Below are positions 46,944 to 58,511 of a stretch of 64,000 nucleotides of DNA, piece by piece. Position numbers and translations under genes: made by a program. The stretch comes from Sympetrum striolatum. Taxonomy: Eukaryota; Arthropoda; Insecta; Odonata; Libellulidae. The notes beneath the pieces are model-generated. The model had not been told where the DNA came from, searched no databases, and saw nothing but the letters and a program-made list of their open reading frames with translations. Positions within the stretch are counted from its first letter, which is position 1. Each line of letters begins with the position of its first letter. The stretch lies in contig CANPUZ010000046.1 in assembly GCA_947579665.1 (NCBI GenBank), positions 62,001 to 126,000 of the forward strand, in the 5' to 3' direction.

Positions 46944-49885
46944 CACAGTGGGCTAGAATCGAAAAAACCTGGACAAGGGGCTAAAAATGGGTTTTTTGAG
47001 TGCGGTTATTGAAACTTGGTGTAGTTATTGCAAAATGATTGAATTGCGGTGGACTTTTCCTAAGCGCTGCGCGGTCCGGCTGGGCGCCGTAGAATCCCCA
47101 AATCCGGTTTTGGTGTCTTTATGGTTATGTTGAGTCAAAAATTTTGCTTCTTTTATGTTTGATTCTGGCAAATCATATTATAAACATATTTTAATACACT
47201 TTAAGATATGAATTTGAGACCATTACTTTAGATAATAAATGCGGAATTGAGAAATTTTGGCACATTAGAGGCATTGGTCTATATTATATTTTTAGCAGTA
47301 AAAATATCTCTGGCGAACTTTATATTATCTATGCTGGTCGAAAACACTGTTAATAGAATTGAGAAATCTTCTCATCTGCCAATTTTAGCCGGCCCTTATT
47401 TTATGGGCCCTGAGTTAAGTACGGCTTATGGCACTCTACTGCAATGCCAACATCCTCACGCATCCGCCCCTTTGCTAGGGCTATTGGGCACGTGCCTTCG
47501 GAGTTGTTAGGAAAGAGAAAATATTTTGGAAGTTTCAGTTTAAGACTTTCTTTGAAGGCCAAAAAATAGTTTCTTGTGCTTTTGGTTTTCGGATATCCTG
47601 CCACAGTATTTTGGCTTCATGAGACTCCACGAGATACAACGAGGAACCGTTTGCCCTGGGGCTGTTATTTGGAAATCTCTAGCTGATCCATCACATAAAG
47701 TATGAGTAATTTATTACAATAAGAAAAATATGAGTAAATGGCGTCTAAATAAGATTTTTAGAAAATTTGATGTTTTTTACCAAGAGTGATAGGAGTCTTA
47801 AATGTTTTTATGCCGAAAATTGCGTATCTAAGTGAATTAGGTACTTTTCATCATTCAACATGGAGAATTAAGCAACAAATTCTTTTTTTTCGTTTTTTAA
47901 ATAGTCTTTTACTTGAAGTTTATTGAAACATAGGATTGTCTTTTGTGAAATTACTCGATCGGTGATTCATCAAGTAATTATAAAAGTGAAGTGAACCAAA
48001 TCAATCTTGGATCGAAAGAATCATCTGCTGAATTTTTTGATTTGCAAGTTGAACTTGAAAGATTAAACTCTGATGTGAATGATTCTCTTAGGTACTGCCT
48101 TGTTCCATAACGAGAAGGGATTTCCATTTCGGAAGAGACTTGCGAAGTGAATTTGAAATCTCTGCTAGCACATACATTGTCAAGAATTGTAGCTTCAATA
48201 TCAACAGTACAAGCCTCAAAGCGTAAAATCAAATGCTCTCTAACCTGCAAATATGGTTTCGATGGAAGCTCTGGCACTGTACTGTATAAGCAAGGATAGC
48301 AACAGGAGGGAAAATCGTACGAGTTCTTATTCGTGAGATCTCTCGTTCCTCTCCGTTTAGTCAAAGATAATACAGGTGAATAGCACTAATTCAGCGTTTT
48401 ACTCAAACTTAAATAAGACAACTTTCATCTAGTCATTTCAATAATTTTGGTTATTATATTACATTAAGGTAAAATAATATGGTCAAATCCGCGGCCATCC
48501 TCAACATGTTTTAGCAGCCAATTCCCCTTCAATGGAAGAAGGAGACGAAAAGCATTCTGAAGATGGAATACATTTTCCATTTTTTCAAGCTACTGCTGGG
48601 ATACTGCCTGTCTCTACGTAAATTTCTATCATTGGTACTATATGCCTCCAACAGAACATAAAGTACTTATTCACGGAACAGGAATATCAAAAGATGCGAT
48701 TCTTCCATTGAGAGAGCTATCAGAAGAAGCCATGGAAGCTAGAAACAAAGATATCAGGAGGTTTCGGGTAAGATTCGCGAGGAAACACTCGAGAATAGCC
48801 ACTAATGATGATTTAATAAAAAGGCTGCTGGTAACATCAGATGCCAGGTTTACTATGTAAGGCACATTGAAATCCAAGAAGAAAAGGATCCTAACAACAG
48901 AGTTATTTATCTCCTGATCATCGACGACCGAGAGAGTGAGTTATTTGTATCCGAGGATTCAGATGAAGAATCTTCTGACGACTGAGCGGGAGGCACTTAA
49001 TAAGGTAAAGAAATACGTTAATTACAATTAATAATTGAGATTTAAGCAGCCATTCCGACAATTAAGGTAATATATGTAAAATTCACAGGAATATTAACAA
49101 TATTAAGAGTTTTTATACGCATTAAACTAACTAAAAAACAATTTCCGTAATGTGCCAAAATTTCTCAATTCCGCATTTATTATCTAAATTAATGGTCTCA
49201 AACTCATATCTTAAAGTGTATTAAAATAAATTTTTTATATGGTTTGCCAGAATTAAACATAAAAGAAGCAACATTTGCGACTCGACCTAACCAAAAAGAC
49301 ACCGAAACCGGATTTGGAGATTCTACGGCTCCCAGCCGGACCGCGCAGCGCTTAGGAAAAGTCCACCGCAATCACAGAGTAGCAGGTAAAACGAAACAGT
49401 CTCTTCAGATTCCATATCTACAAGCCTTGCAGATTGACGTGGTATAAGAGACTTGATAGTCCATCGCTGTTTACCTAGTTGATTTCCTTACTTTATCTCG
49501 AAATTTGTCCGAAAAAGGTGTCCGCCCTTTTGGTTGCTTTAAATAACCACAGAATCATCTTAGAGCATGAATCAATCAGCGAATTGAAAGACAAAGAGTA
49601 ATGCTAGATTACTGCTGTGTTGTTTTTTTCCAACAGCTTATCTCAAAAGAAACTATATATCAACGAACTTGAACTTTTTTCCAAAAAATCCGAAACTTAC
49701 CGTTTTCGTGAACATTTCTCAAGTTTGTCGCCCTGTATCTATTTGACGCCTGAAAATTATAAAATAAGACGAGCGGGAACATACAATTCAATCATTTTGC
49801 AATAACTATGCCAAGTTTCAATAACCGCACTCAAGAAAACCATTTTTAGCCCCTTGTCCAGGTTTTTTTATTCTAGCCCACTGTG
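46944..49885. mobile_element. Transib transposon, 2.94 kb, RSS-like termini
   Basis: Both ends begin CACAGTGGGCTAGAAT (46944 inward; its complement ends at 49885). CACAGTG equals the heptamer of V(D)J recombination signals and fits the Transib terminal consensus. Flanks CGACG (46939-46943) and CGTCG (49886-49890) match the GC-rich 5-bp target type of Transib but differ at the middle base. Terminal repeats are long: ~103 bp at each tip, then a ~235-bp block immediately inside on the left (47047-47285) but displaced ~0.4 kb inward on the right (49145-49390). Transposase fragments lie between. It interrupts the gypsy relic. Confidence 0.87.
48000..48870 (+). pseudogene. Transib transposase remnants (RAG1-core relative)
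   Basis: Two conserved patches survive on the plus strand. Near 48230-48300 the sequence reads CSLTCKYGFDGSSGTVLYKQ, matching the Transib region around the first catalytic Asp (G-DGSSG-Y-Q), followed by LFVRSLVPLRLV. Near 48640-48860 it reads MPPTEHKVLIHGTGI, LPLRELSEEAMEARNKDIRR and ARKHSRIATNDDLIKRLL with VTSD, which matches the C-terminal 'LSEEA-EARNK-R' block shared by Transib transposases and, more distantly, RAG1. The stretch between has stops and deletions. The family link is from remembered motifs. Confidence 0.72.
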
Positions 49886-49890
49886 CGTCG

Positions 49891-50269
49891 TTTTCATCTA
49901 TACCTTTTTGTAATACAACATGATTGCTATATTTCTTCAAAGTTTTATTTGGAGGCTGATTTTAAATTTAAAACACGAATATTTCAAAATAATTATTCAG
50001 TTACAATATTTAGCTGAAAATTGTAACTGTGAGCTGACTCTCTTGCCTTAGATTGAGCTATTGCTGATTGATAAGGTTTAAAAGTTTTCTCCTTTGTTTT
50101 TTATTCCATTTGTCATTATTGGTTTTCTCTTCTGTATATTGTTAATTTTTGACATTCTCTGTCACCTTTTAGGTTCCCACATTTTAAATGTGTGGTCTTT
50201 ATTATTAATAATAGTTTTTGTTTGTAATTTTCTAAAATTTTAACACTTATGGTATTGGAGAAATTTATA
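49891..50269. other. Probable 5' part of the older gypsy relic
   Basis: Target DNA resumes after the Transib. On the minus strand it leads into ATGAAAACGAC, which would join the gag remnant at 46938. I cannot place an LTR here. Confidence 0.4.
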
Positions 50270-50545
50270 ATTAATCGCCAGTTTTATCGGTTATCATCGA
50301 ATATGTCCAGAAAAACATTATTTATCATCTTTGTGGCAATTAGTTAATATAACATAAATTTTAAAACACTTAAACATCCCAAGGAATAACGGACTTGATA
50401 AAGATCTGACAGGGCCGGGAATCGAACCCGGGATCTTCCTCTATCCGGCAAATTTAAATTTAATATAGTCATCGGGAACACTGTCGTAGATAAGAAATTC
50501 TTATTTGTGGAGAAAGTCATATGCTGGCCACATCAGATTTTTATT
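50270..50545 (-). repeat. Dispersed repeat A, interrupted copy
   Basis: ATCGAATATGTCCAGAAAAAC near 50295 and GTGGAGAAAGTCATATGCTG near 50505 match the reverse-oriented copy at 59180-59360. The ~140 bp between them (about 50345-50485) are foreign and contain a tRNA-like T arm. Confidence 0.6.
50396..50450 (-). other. tRNA-derived SINE fragment (T-arm)
   Basis: On the minus strand CCGGG-TTCGATT-CCCGG forms a perfect 5-bp T stem with a 7-base loop at about 50413-50429. It contains the B box GGTTCGATTCC. The rest of a tRNA cloverleaf is not visible, so this is likely a SINE head or a decayed tRNA pseudogene. It may be the kind of sequence from which the larger B-box repeats arose. Confidence 0.5.
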
Positions 50546-50816
50546 TTCTTCATATACGAAGTATAAAGAAAGTATTGTTTTCACGAAAAAATTCGACTTC
50601 GAGATTTCAACGGACATACATGTTTTGGGGTCCCAAGAACACGTTTTGACCATTTTCATAATGTCGTCTGTGTGTGTGTTTATATTATTATCATTATTTG
50701 AGTTTTTGCACTTTCTCAGCGTTTCCGCTGGAAAATATTCACCTGTCCATAGATGGTTAGGACTAGGCTCAGTCGACACGGAGAGAGAATTCACTCTAAC
50801 CCATGTGATCTTATTA

Positions 50817-52637
50817 TTAATTGCTGAGGAACTTGCGCACAATGTGACATGTTTGCACTAATACTGCTTTCTGTGCTGCATCGATGGTATATTCCTCTAA
50901 ACCAATTTTCTCCACATTTTTACCAAAATTGTTGGTCATCAATCCTTCAACAGATATTACAAATGGGACAACCTGGACCTCTACTAATTTCCAGATATCC
51001 TTTAATTGCCACGCAAGCTCTTCGTATTTGTCCCTCTTTTCCATCTCCGTTCTTCGTATGTTATGAGACATTGGCACAGCTATATCAATGATTATTGCGG
51101 TTTTGTTCGCATTATTAATTAGCAAAATATCTTGTCTGTTGTAATTAATCGTTTTATCTGTTAAAACTGGTCTATCCCAATAAAGGATGATCTTGTTCCT
51201 CTCTAAAACAGGAGCAGGCTGATATTTATAATATGGAACAATATCCTCATCAAGGAGTTCATATTTCATACCCAGTTGTTGATGTATGAGCTTCGCCACC
51301 TGGTTGTGCCTTCCTAGGTATGCTGTGTCTGCTAGATTTGGACAACCAGCCATTATGTGTTCGATGGAATCCCCTATTTTTCCACATTTTCGGCATCTAT
51401 CTTCCACATTCAGCTTCAAGATATGTTTTTGGTAATTTAACGTTTTCATTACTCTGTCTTGGATTGCAAAAAGGAATCCTTCGGTTTCAGGATACAAGTA
51501 TCCTTTGTGTATCCATTGTAATGAGGCCTTTTTAACGATATAAGGTTGGTCTAGTAATCTTGGGAACTTACCATGTATATCCATACTTTCCCATACTTTT
51601 TTATCCTCTTGAGTGTTTAGTTCTTTACTGGTTCCTTCCTGTTGGAGATTGAGGGGAGTGTATCCCTCATCAGCTTCTACCGCCATCTTCATAAGTTCGT
51701 CAGAAGATGTTCTTAGTTTCTCTTTCATTTGAGAAACCTGGACATTACACATATTCTTGATGTTCAGCAGGCCTCTTCCACCTTCCTAGCGAGGTAAATA
51801 TAACCTCTTGACAGATGAGTTTGGATGAAGGAATCTAAACTTCGTCAGGAGAGTTCTTGTTTTCCTGTCTATTTCATCTAAGTCACTCTCAGATCATTTT
51901 ATTACCCCAAAGGAGTAGATAAGGATTGGAACTGCCCAGCTGTTGATTCCTCCAACTATCCTCTTCCCTGATAGCTTTGTATTACATAATTTTGCAATTC
52001 TCCTTATGTATTTTTCCTTGAACTCCCTTTTCAGTTGGGTGTGGTCTATTCTACCGTTTTGGAGAGATCCTAGATATTTATAGATCTCATCCTGTCTTAA
52101 ATTTTTTATTCCGAGGAAATCCTCTTTGTGTTTTTTAATAGTTCCTCTTTTAATGCTGACAGTCGCACATTTTTCCAATCCAAAGGACATGTAGATGTCT
52201 CTGCTAAACAGGGCTACAGTTTTTATTAATGATTTTAGTTTTTTAGGTGTTTCTGCATAGAGTTTTACGTCGTCCATGAACAGCAGATGGTTTAGTCTTC
52301 TCTTTCCATTTCTGATTAGTTTATACCCGATGTTAGTGTCCTTCAAAAGAGTAGATAGGGGATTGATGGCAAGACAAAACCATAAGGGTGACAGCGAGTC
52401 CCCTTGGAAAATGCCCCTTCTTATATTAATTTCACCTATGAAATGATTACCTCTCATCAGTCTGGTCTTCCACATTGACATGATACTACTTAGAGTATTT
52501 CTAATTTTAGGGCAGATCTTATAAATTTCAAAAACCTTGATTAACCAGGAGTGGGGAACCGAATCAAAGGCTTTAGAGTAGTCAATGTACGCCATCTCTA
52601 AATTTCTTTGTTTAACTTGTGACTGCTTCAAAATCAC
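50817..52637 (-). pseudogene. LINE with restriction-like endonuclease (R2/R4 group), 5'-truncated
   Basis: One minus frame with two internal stops: TGA at 51894-51896 and TAG at 51786-51788. RT motifs are AYIDYSKAFDSVPHSWLI, RRGIFQGDSLSPLWFCLAIN and HLLFMDDVKLYA, with FMDD in place of YADD. Downstream come EGGRGLLNI and the finger CRKCGKIGDSIEHIMAGC (C-x2-C-x8-H-x4-C). An endonuclease region has NRQDILLINN and IIIDIAVPMSHNI, where family members have RPD before the second Asp. This order marks LINEs with a C-terminal restriction-like endonuclease. The P-to-Q change at 51132-51134 hits a key motif. The RT begins at fingers/palm, so the 5' part is lost at the Tx1 LINE boundary. Confidence 0.85.
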
Positions 52638-52689
52638 CGCATCAATCGTTAATTATTATTATTATTATTATTATTATTATTTTATGCCA

Positions 52690-53035
52690 GGTAGGGAGTG
52701 TACTCAATGCTCCACGACGGCCGTCTGGCGTGAATGGGGCCTTGCGGGCCCCTTGCCCGCACCCCCTCCCAGTGCGGCCGTCCTACCTTCCTATATAATC
52801 CCCAGAACCCCCCTTGCCGGGTAAACCAGGGCTCAGCCTGGTTTCCCCCTGGCCCTAACAAAGTCCCAACCCCCCCACCCTCACCCACCCTCTGCCCTAA
52901 CCCACCATCACCCACCCTCTGCCCTAACCCACCCAACCCCGTTCCCCACGACCCTCCCCCCAAACCCCTCTCCCCCACCCTGGCCCCTCTGCCCCAGTCC
53001 CCCTGCCCAACTGCCCCAGTTCCCGTTCCCCCACC
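52690..53035 (-). other. Tx1 LINE 3' UTR, G-rich on the sense strand
   Basis: The plus strand is strongly C-rich with a repeated CACCCACCCTCTGCCCTAAC unit (about 52879-52898 and 52909-52928). The element's RNA would therefore carry many runs of three or more G. Such G-rich tracts near the 3' end occur in L1 elements and can form G-quadruplexes. Confidence 0.65.
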
Positions 53036-56000
53036 CTACTCCAGAGTCTGGAACCAAACCGTGTGCTGTTGTGGTTGGTTTGTGTCGTGCGTATGTGCGT
53101 GTGACGCCGACGATGATGATGGTGATGATGATGAAGAGGATGATGATGATGATGTCGATGACGGTGCCAGCAGCTTGCACGACTCTTTTAAACTGCCACT
53201 TTCGGGATCGAGTAGGTGACCCCCCTTCGCCGAGAACCGGATGTATGCCGCTTTCGTTCCGCTCAGATTCGCTCTGCAACCTTCCGACACCAGTCGGCTC
53301 CTGAGGGCGTTGCTGAAGGCAACAAGGTAGTCGACGTGCGCCCTCTTGCCTCGCATGTACAACATCAACTCGTTGTACACGACGCCTTTCGTGAGGTTGA
53401 CGAGGAAGTTCGAGAGGGCGCAACGTCGCTTGTCGGCGGTGCCCGTGGGATTGAGGCCGGCGTAAAGATCTCGAACGAGGATCACCGCTCTCCCGGTGAT
53501 CCGCTTGATCACACCTGTCATGGCACCCCAGACGGGCTTGGACTTTCGGCAGCCGAATAGAAGGTGCCGTTTGTCCCCGACCTCGTCTGGGCACCGCGGG
53601 CATAGCCAGTCCGGTCTGATTCCGGCCCGGTGGAGGAATACGGCGTCCGCCCAGGCACCGTGGGCGAAACGCCAAGCCGCGTCGGCCTGGTGTCCGAGTG
53701 TCGGCCAAGCCCACATCTCCCGCCAGTTGATCGGCTCTTCGTCTCGCTTTCCCCTGAACGGCCAGACGTCCCTGTTTCGAAGGTGCAAGAACTCCCTGTA
53801 CGCCTCTCAGTTCGACAGAGGCAGCCTGTGCTCCGTCTTGGAGAAGGCGCTTGCGAACAGGAGTTCAGGCAGTCCAGCGGTAGTTTCGCTATCGTGCAGT
53901 GCTGGTGGACGCTTCGGCCGGAGCAGCCTCCAGGCTCGGGCCACGGACTGGTGGTAACCGTCCGAGTGCGCCACCTCCCGGAACGGTCTGTTGTTTGACT
54001 AGGAGCTGATGATATCCAGACCGGCCAGCACGTCGCTGAGGAGCGCGGAGGACACGCGTTGCCACGTGGACGTGTTCCCATGGAGGAGCAACCTCTGTGC
54101 CGTGAGGAACCGGAATCCAAGGATTTTGTTCTCTACGTCCACCAGTCCCAGCCCCCCCTGGTCTATAGGCGCCGTGAGTTTGTCGGCGGAGACCCAGTGC
54201 TTACGCCCATTCCAGACGAAACGGACGAGTTTACGCTGGATCTCTTCGATGGCTACCGCGGACAGCGTGAACGTCTGTACGAGGTGCCAGATCTTGGGGG
54301 CGACGAACTGGTTAATCGCGAGTACCCTGCCGCGGAGGGACATGGACGCGATCCTGGGTTTCCAACGAGTGGTGGCGGTGGCGGTCTATCCTTCGATTTA
54401 TTTCGTCTTCGACAGCTCTTTTCTCGGCCCGTGGACAATTATCCACGTAGCGGCCGAGGAATTTTGCGCCGTCGCGACGCCACTCGATTCCGAGCAGTCG
54501 GTCCGTTTGGGCGGTCCATCGGCTACCCCACAACTCCTGGCACTTTTCCCTGTTGAGGCCGGCACCGCTTCTCCTAGAATATTCGTCGAAAGCTGGGAGG
54601 ATCTTATGGAAATCGTCCTCGCGGTCGACGAAGACGGTGACGTCATCGGCGTACGCGCAGACGGCCAGGTGCGCGTCGTGCGAAAGTGCCGCTCCCGCGA
54701 GGTTTGACTTCAGCCTTATTATCAGGGGCTCGATCGCTAGGGAGTAAAGCAGGCCGGACAGTGGACAATCCTGCCTGATACCACTGGTGATGGGAATGGG
54801 AGCGGTGAGTCCCCCCGCCAGTCTCACCATGCACGTCGCGTCCGCGTAGAGGGTGCGGAGCAGATGAAGTATGTTGTCTCCTAGTCCCATCGCCGCCAGA
54901 ACCGCGAAGAGGTAACGATGCCTCACCCTGTCGAACGCCTTGGACTGGTCCAAGGACAGTATCGCGAGGGGTTGGTGTCTTCGGTTCTTGAGGCGGACGA
55001 CGTCGCGGATGGTGGCGATAGGGTCGAAAATGGTGTGACCCGGGATGCAGTAACTCTGCTCCCAAGACGTGAGGGCGGGCATGACCGTTCTGACGCGGTT
55101 GGCGATCGCCTTGGCTACGATTTTATAGTCGGCCGTCATGATGGATATCGGTCGCCACCCTCCGATGTCCAGGGCGTCGCCACCCTTGGGCAAGAGCACG
55201 ACGACCGCGGTCCGCGTCGTCCTGGGAAGCCTTCCGCACTGCAGAGATGCCTCGACCATGGCGCAGAAGGGGAGCCGCAGGACGTCCCACAAGCGGAGGT
55301 AGAGCTCCGGGTTGAGACCGTCGATCCTGGGGGCCTTGCCTCTCTGCAGCGCTTTGAGCGCCTCGTGCAGTTCGACCTCGGAGATGGGAAGGTCCAGCCG
55401 CTCTCTGTCAGCGTCTTGCAGTTGGTCGAGGGGCCGGAAGAAATTGTCTCGTTCTGCCTCGAGATCGTCGTCGCTGTCGTCTGGAGGGTTGAACAGCTCC
55501 TTGTAGTAGTGTCGAACGTGCTGGGCGACTTCCGCGTGCTCTTCGACGCTCCGCCCGTCGATGCGGAGTTTGCCGATCGGTCTCGGCGACGTTATGGTCG
55601 CCCAGCGAGCGACGTGTGCGGCGGCAGGGTGGTCTTTGGCGAGGATCGACTCCCAACCGACCCCGGCCACGATGGCGTGGGCTTGCTCCTGCAGGAGAGC
55701 GGTCTGCTCTGGCCACATCCTTCCCCTTCTCCTGTCGGCGGCGTAAACAATTGCATGCTCCTTCACTTCGGATTTAAGAAGTTCCCAACCCGAGAGCGGA
55801 TCCATCTCGGGGTCGCGTCTTTCCCCACAGAGGGCTCGTACGAGCTCCCTCGCGTGCCGAACGTACGCCTCGTCCTCGAGCAGTACGTTTTTGAAGCGCC
55901 AATAAGCGCAAAAGCGCTCGACCGCTCGAATTTGAGGGGCACCGTCAGGGAGACGGCCCTATGGTCTGTGAAGGTTGGTGACGTCTTGATGGTCGTCGCG

Positions 56001-56693
56001 TCGTTGAACCTGTCCGCAGATACGTAAAAACGGTCCAGCCTGGCTCTCAAGCTTCGGGAGGCGTGGGTGTAGCCCGGCGCTCCGGGCCTCAGCTCGGACC
56101 AGGCGTCGACCAGGTCAAAATCCCTCAGGAGCGATCGCAGTTCGGCGGAGTACGCTGGGTGCCTCTCCCAGCCCGAAGTCTTGTCTGTGACGGGGGAAAG
56201 GGTCACGTTGTAGTCGCCCCCCATGACGACGAAGGCGTCGTGTCCGAGGTTGGCTTGACGGAAAACCATCAGCTGGTCTCTGAGGGTGTCGACGAGGGAG
56301 ATGGCGAGCCTTTGGTCGTGTGGCCCATACACGGAGAGGAGGAGGAGGGCGAGCATTCCCCCCCGTGCTCTGCGGGAGGTCCAGGGTGACCGCGAGGGCG
56401 TGACCCTCGAACACGACCGTAGGTGTCACCACGGATGTTCCTAGGTTCCTCCTTATGCCGATGGCGGTGCCGGATTGCGGAGTCGTGGGTGGGTAGAAGT
56501 GGAGCTCGTACTGCGGGAGCGTCTGCAGGGGCAAGTCGGAAGTATTGGTCTCCTGCAGCAGTACTACGTCCAGCTCCGTGGTTTTCAGGAACGTGGTCAG
56601 CTGGGCCCACTTCCGTTTGCTCTTCACCGATCGTACGTTGAGGGTCGACACGGAGAGGCCCGACGCCCTCCAGGTTGTTTCTCAGCCCGCCAT
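53036..56693 (-). pseudogene. Tx1 LINE ORF2 (endonuclease, RT, C-terminal zinc finger), broken
   Basis: ATG at 56693-56691, with TGA already at codon 4 (56684-56682). Endonuclease: STLNVRSVKSKRKW, VVLLQETNTS, then a shift at the C7 run 56358-56364, VYGPHDQ, GGDYNVTLSPVTDKTSG, PGYTHAS, RLDRFYVS and DHRAVSL. A second shift lies near 55910. RT: RIDGLNPELY, GGWRPISIM, LSLDQSKAFDRV, GIRQDCPLSGLLYSLAIEPL and CAYADDVTVFV. A shift near 54360 leads to MSLRGRVLAINQFVAPKIWH. TAG at 53999-54001 and TGA at 53807-53809 follow in the same frame. The C-terminus has CPRCPDEVGDKRHLLFGC and ends in a long Ser run encoded by an ATC microsatellite (53108-53165). Confidence 0.88.
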
Positions 56694-56720
56694 TTTCGTG
56701 GAAGATGGATGGATCAGCGG

Positions 56721-58399
56721 CTACTCGGACTCCGAGTCTTGGAGTTTGGCCAAGATCCTCTTGACCCTCATCCTCAGGGCCGGGTCCTTGATGGCTCTGT
56801 CTCGCAGGAGTCTGGCCAGCAACCTGGTGAGGTCCTCTGGGTTTTCCAAGGAGTCCTTCGCGAGCCCCACCACGTTGCCGTGGCCCTTTGCCTCCTGCAA
56901 GAATCTCCGCAGGGTTTCGAAAGGAATTGCGGGTACCCCAGGGTTGGCGCTGTAATATTTATCGATATGCTTGAGGCCATCGTTGTCGCCGCCCACAGCC
57001 GCGTCGGTCTTCAGCTGTTTGTTGCTCGGGCTCTTCCCAGGCAGGTACTGAGAATCCCTCTCGAGGGTGGTGTCAGTCTTTTGCTTGATGGGCCCGGCCA
57101 CCGCAGATGTCTCGGGGCAGTTTTTCTCCGGCCCCGGTGTGGTGGGCTCGGGCCTCACCTCCTCGGACCTGGAGGGAGAGAGGGGTCTTCGATGTGGCGG
57201 CGGGAGGTTGACTGTCCGGCACATCGTCAACGTCCATGACTGCAGGCGTGTCCGGGAAGGCGGGAGCGGGTTCGTCCTCCGGCTCGGCCGTTGATGCGGG
57301 TGCTGGAGCTGTCGGGGGCGAGGTGCCTTGGCGATCGTCTGGTTGTGACGATAGAGGGGCGCGCTGACCGGTCGCGATGTTTTCCTCCTGTTGCTTCCTC
57401 TGCGGGCAGTCCTTGGCGATGTGGCTGGCCGTGCCGCAGTGGAAACAATGGTTGTCATCGACGCGGACGAATATGCGGTGCGGGGCGCCGGCGAATTCCA
57501 CCAGGAAGGACTCGGGGAGAACGAGACCGTCCCGCAGCACTACGTGGACCATCCGCCTCCAAGACGTTATTCCGGTGTACCCCTCCGATAGCCAACCCAT
57601 CGATAGGTTATAAACGGGCAACACCACCCTTCCGGCCTCGGACATCAGCTCCGTTATTACGTTGTTGGGTATTTCCGGCAAGACGTTGCTGAGATATATT
57701 TTTTGCGAGACGGTGACCATGCGTCTCGCAGGAACCTACGTGTTCTTTAGGGAGATGCCGCCGTGTGCCGTGAGTAATTCCGTGGCTAGGGCCTCGCTCG
57801 TCAGGTATAGGCAAACTCTCTGATTTGCGAGACGGTTAGCGTGGGTAATTTTCTCGCCTCCTCCCACGAGTTTTCCCACCACCATCGCGTATACTAACAG
57901 AGGGGTGTCCGGGAGCGCCTGAAAAATTATCCCCCTCTTCCTGTTGGGCCCGTTTGCATTCGGAGTGATGATCTTTTTCGAAAACATGAAGTTGGCCGGT
58001 GGCGCATTTTCTTTGGCACTGGTAGAGGCTGTGGCGTGTTTTTTTTACGCTGTTGGCGTAAGATCGCGGCTTTTCATTCGCGCTCGGTGGCGCTGCGGTT
58101 GGCCCTCCGACGGACGGGGATGGAGAGGGGAGAGGGTGGTTGCGCTGTGGGGGAGGGTGGTTCCTCCTGCCTGCGGAGAAGTTATCGGCTGGCGGCGCCG
58201 GTGTTCCCTCGATGCGCGCGCCTGTGGAGGTGCGGGCGGCAAGAGACGGTAGGGGCGGGTGATCCGCTGAATGACTCATGAGGGGCGGTAACTGAACCGG
58301 CTTTCTGTCAGGGGGGGAGGAAGGAGTTTTCCTCGAGGAAACCTGTTTCGCCGGTGAAGGTCGTGGCGAAGGCGAAGCACATGGTGATGCACGTGGCAA
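56721..58399 (-). pseudogene. Tx1 LINE ORF1 (CCHC nucleic-acid-binding protein), broken
   Basis: The frame is still open upstream of 58399 and its true start is not determined. The N-terminal part is Pro/Ser-rich. A shift in the A8 run (58039-58046) leads into MFSKKIITPNANGPNRKRG and LPDTPLLVYAMVVGKLV. A TAG at 57736-57738 is followed in the same frame by RRMVTVSQKIYLSN, RRMVHVVLRDGLVLPESFLV, and one zinc knuckle CFHCGTASHIAKDC. A further shift in a CT-rich tract near 57175 joins the C-terminal domain LRRFLQEAKGHGNVVGLAKD and LRMRVKRILAKLQDSESE. In intact relatives such proteins bind element RNA. Confidence 0.82.
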
Positions 58400-58511
58400 A
58401 AATGGCGGAACAAATACATCGATCGGCGATGCAATTTTAGCGAATAAATCAGGGGATGATGTACTCAGCCCCTTAATGATACCTGATGATCGGGAAACGT
58501 GTGTCCTGTGC

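Noticed and set aside
49440..49460. 16-bp match (AGAGACTTGATAGTC region) to the LINE 3' UTR near 10280
   Set aside because: Too short. A match of this size is expected about once by chance in a window this long.
54918..56027. 369-codon plus-strand frame in the Tx1 LINE
   Set aside because: Antisense shadow of the GC-rich ORF2. The minus strand shows the clear endonuclease and RT motifs.
58475..58505. Hammerhead-like words CTGATGATCGGGAAACGTGTGTC
   Set aside because: The core words are present, but there is no room for a stem II hairpin between CTGATGA and GAAA.
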